Shown: piece by piece, positions 36,202 to 37,059 of the stretch
Layout of the letters: each line of letters opens with the position of its first letter
Numbering within the stretch: position 1 is the stretch's first letter
Source: Candidatus Sysuimicrobiota bacterium CSP1-3
GTDB taxonomy: Bacteria > Sysuimicrobiota > Sysuimicrobiia > Sysuimicrobiales > Humicultoraceae
Assembly: GCA_001443485.1 (NCBI GenBank)
Contig: LDXQ01000021.1
Coordinates: forward strand, 1 to 37,059
DNA length: 37,059 nt
Reading direction: 5' to 3'
Made by a program: the position numbers and the translations under genes
Notes under the pieces: generated by a model
The model's database searches: none
What the model saw: the letters and a program-made list of their open reading frames with translations, nothing else
Told to the model about the DNA's origin: nothing

Positions 36202-37059
36202 ACCGGTGATCATTGACGCGGTGCGCACGCCCGTCGGACGCTACGGCGGCGTGCTGAGGGACGTCCGTCCGGACGACCTGGCGGCGCTGGTCATCCAGGA
36301 ACTCGTCCGCCGCAACCATCTGGATCCCCAGAGCATCGAGGACGTCATCTTCGGCTGCGGCAACCAGGCCGGGGAGGACAACCGGAACGTCGCCCGGATG
36401 GCCGTGCTGCTCAGCGGCCTGCCAGTGAGCGTTGCCGGCCAGACCGTCAACCGGCTGTGCGGCTCGGGGCTGCAGGCGGTGGCGACGGCGGCGCATGCCA
36501 TTCGGGGAGGGGAGGGGGAGGTCTTCATCGCCGGCGGCGTGGAGTCGATGACCCGCGCCCCCTACGTCACGGCCAAGCCCGCGCAGCCGTTTCCCCGCGG
36601 CACCCCGGAGATGTACGACACGACCATCGGGTGGCGCTTCGTCAACCCGAAGATGGCCGAAACCTACCCGCCCTACAGCATGGGGGAGACCGCGGAAATC
36701 GTGGCGGAGCAGCACGGCATCTCGCGCGAGGAGCAGGACGCCTTTGCCCTGGAGAGCCAGCGCCGTGCTGCCCGGGCGAGCGCGGAGGGCAAGTTCAAGG
36801 GCGAGATCGTCCCCGTCGCGGTCTTCCAGCCGCGCGGCGACCCGGTCATCGTGGACACCGATGAGCATCCCCGGCCGGACACCTCCCCGGAAGGCCTCTC
36901 CCGCCTGCCGCCCGCGTTCAAGAAGGACGGGACCGTCACCGCCGGCAACTCCTCGGGGATCAATGACGGCGCCGCGGGCGTCCTCCTGATGGCGGCGGAG
37001 GCGGCCGCCGCGCGTGGGTATGTGCCGCGGGCACGGATCATCGCCTCGGCGGTGGCGGG
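36194..37059 (+). CDS. paaJ: Thiolase (acetyl-CoA acyltransferase, PaaJ/PcaF-like), 3' end outside the window
   Basis: The frame opens at ATG 36194 and runs 288 codons to the window edge, about 70 percent of a 390-400 residue thiolase. It has 'IIDAVRTPVGRYGGVLRDVR', the acyl-accepting Cys89 in 'VNRLCGSGLQAVATAA', 'GGVESMTRAPYVTAKPAQPF' and the 'GTVTAGNSSGINDGAAGVLL' motif. The remaining His and second Cys motifs lie beyond the edge. It should cleave 3-oxoacyl-CoA with CoA, giving acetyl-CoA. The 'SMTRAPYV..KP' and 'IGWRFVNPKM' features resemble beta-ketoadipyl-CoA thiolases (PaaJ/PcaF), in line with the neighbouring paa-like genes. Confidence 0.9.
   Translation, partial: MPEPVIIDAVRTPVGRYGGVLRDVRPDDLAALVIQELVRRNHLDPQSIEDVIFGCGNQAGEDNRNVARMAVLLSGLPVSVAGQTVNRLCGSGLQAVATAAHAIRGGEGEVFIAGGVESMTRAPYVTAKPAQPFPRGTPEMYDTTIGWRFVNPKMAETYPPYSMGETAEIVAEQHGISREEQDAFALESQRRAARASAEGKFKGEIVPVAVFQPRGDPVIVDTDEHPRPDTSPEGLSRLPPAFKKDGTVTAGNSSGINDGAAGVLLMAAEAAAARGYVPRARIIASAVA

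Overview
The window is a dense, GC-rich stretch of a bacterial chromosome with housekeeping, envelope and catabolic operons. Transcription units read on both strands, intergenic gaps are short and GGAGG-type ribosome binding sites are common. A T-box leader before valS, a CsoR-type copper repressor, a SPOR protein and a PspA operon point to a member of the Terrabacteria-like lineages (Chloroflexota, Actinomycetota, Bacillota or related candidate phyla) rather than a proteobacterium. This is inference; the sequence does not name the organism.

Layout. 1-1000 (minus): a CoA-binding protein that runs off the left edge, preceded by a 77-residue glutaredoxin-like gene with an in-frame TGA where the first Cys of the redox motif belongs and a stem-loop just behind it, so probably a selenoprotein. 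Next is a small membrane protein behind what looks like a cyclic-di-GMP-I (GEMM) riboswitch with its own terminator. 1200-4364 (plus): a copper module, with CsoR operator, csoR, copA (one-base frameshift) and a copZ-like chaperone. 4417-4491: tRNA-Arg(TCG). 4590-9290 (minus): a compact four-gene operon of PspA, a membrane-anchored TPR plus type 1 periplasmic-binding protein, a membrane coiled-coil protein and a tandem AAA ATPase. 9418-12734 (plus): plsC, glpD and a HisC-like aminotransferase. 13256-15353 (minus): xpt, a MobA-like nucleotidyltransferase and a DUF218 protein. 15406-17010 (plus): a PYROXD2-like FAD oxidoreductase. 17007-20948 (minus): a multipass membrane protein, an HMG-CoA-reductase-like protein without its catalytic residues, and a NarL-type two-component pair.

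21101-28205: an EthD-domain protein, tRNA-Lys(CTT) and tRNA-Leu(TAG) behind one strong promoter, then the proteostasis set tig-clpP-clpX and lon, closed by a strong hairpin shared with a convergent ferredoxin gene. 28322-32675 (plus): a GntR/FCD regulator with a clear promoter, a complete T-box leader and valS, and a SPOR protein. 32735-37059 (plus): a fatty-acid/phenylacetate-type beta-oxidation run, with a crotonase fused to a zinc ribbon, PaaF-like, PaaG-like, a broken 3-hydroxyacyl-CoA dehydrogenase and a thiolase that runs off the right edge.

The best candidates for undescribed biology are the PspA/receptor/coiled-coil/AAA operon, which resembles an ESCRT-III plus Vps4-like pair with an extracytoplasmic sensor, the UxxC selenoprotein candidate, the riboswitch-controlled small membrane protein, and the HMGR-like protein with an eroded active site.
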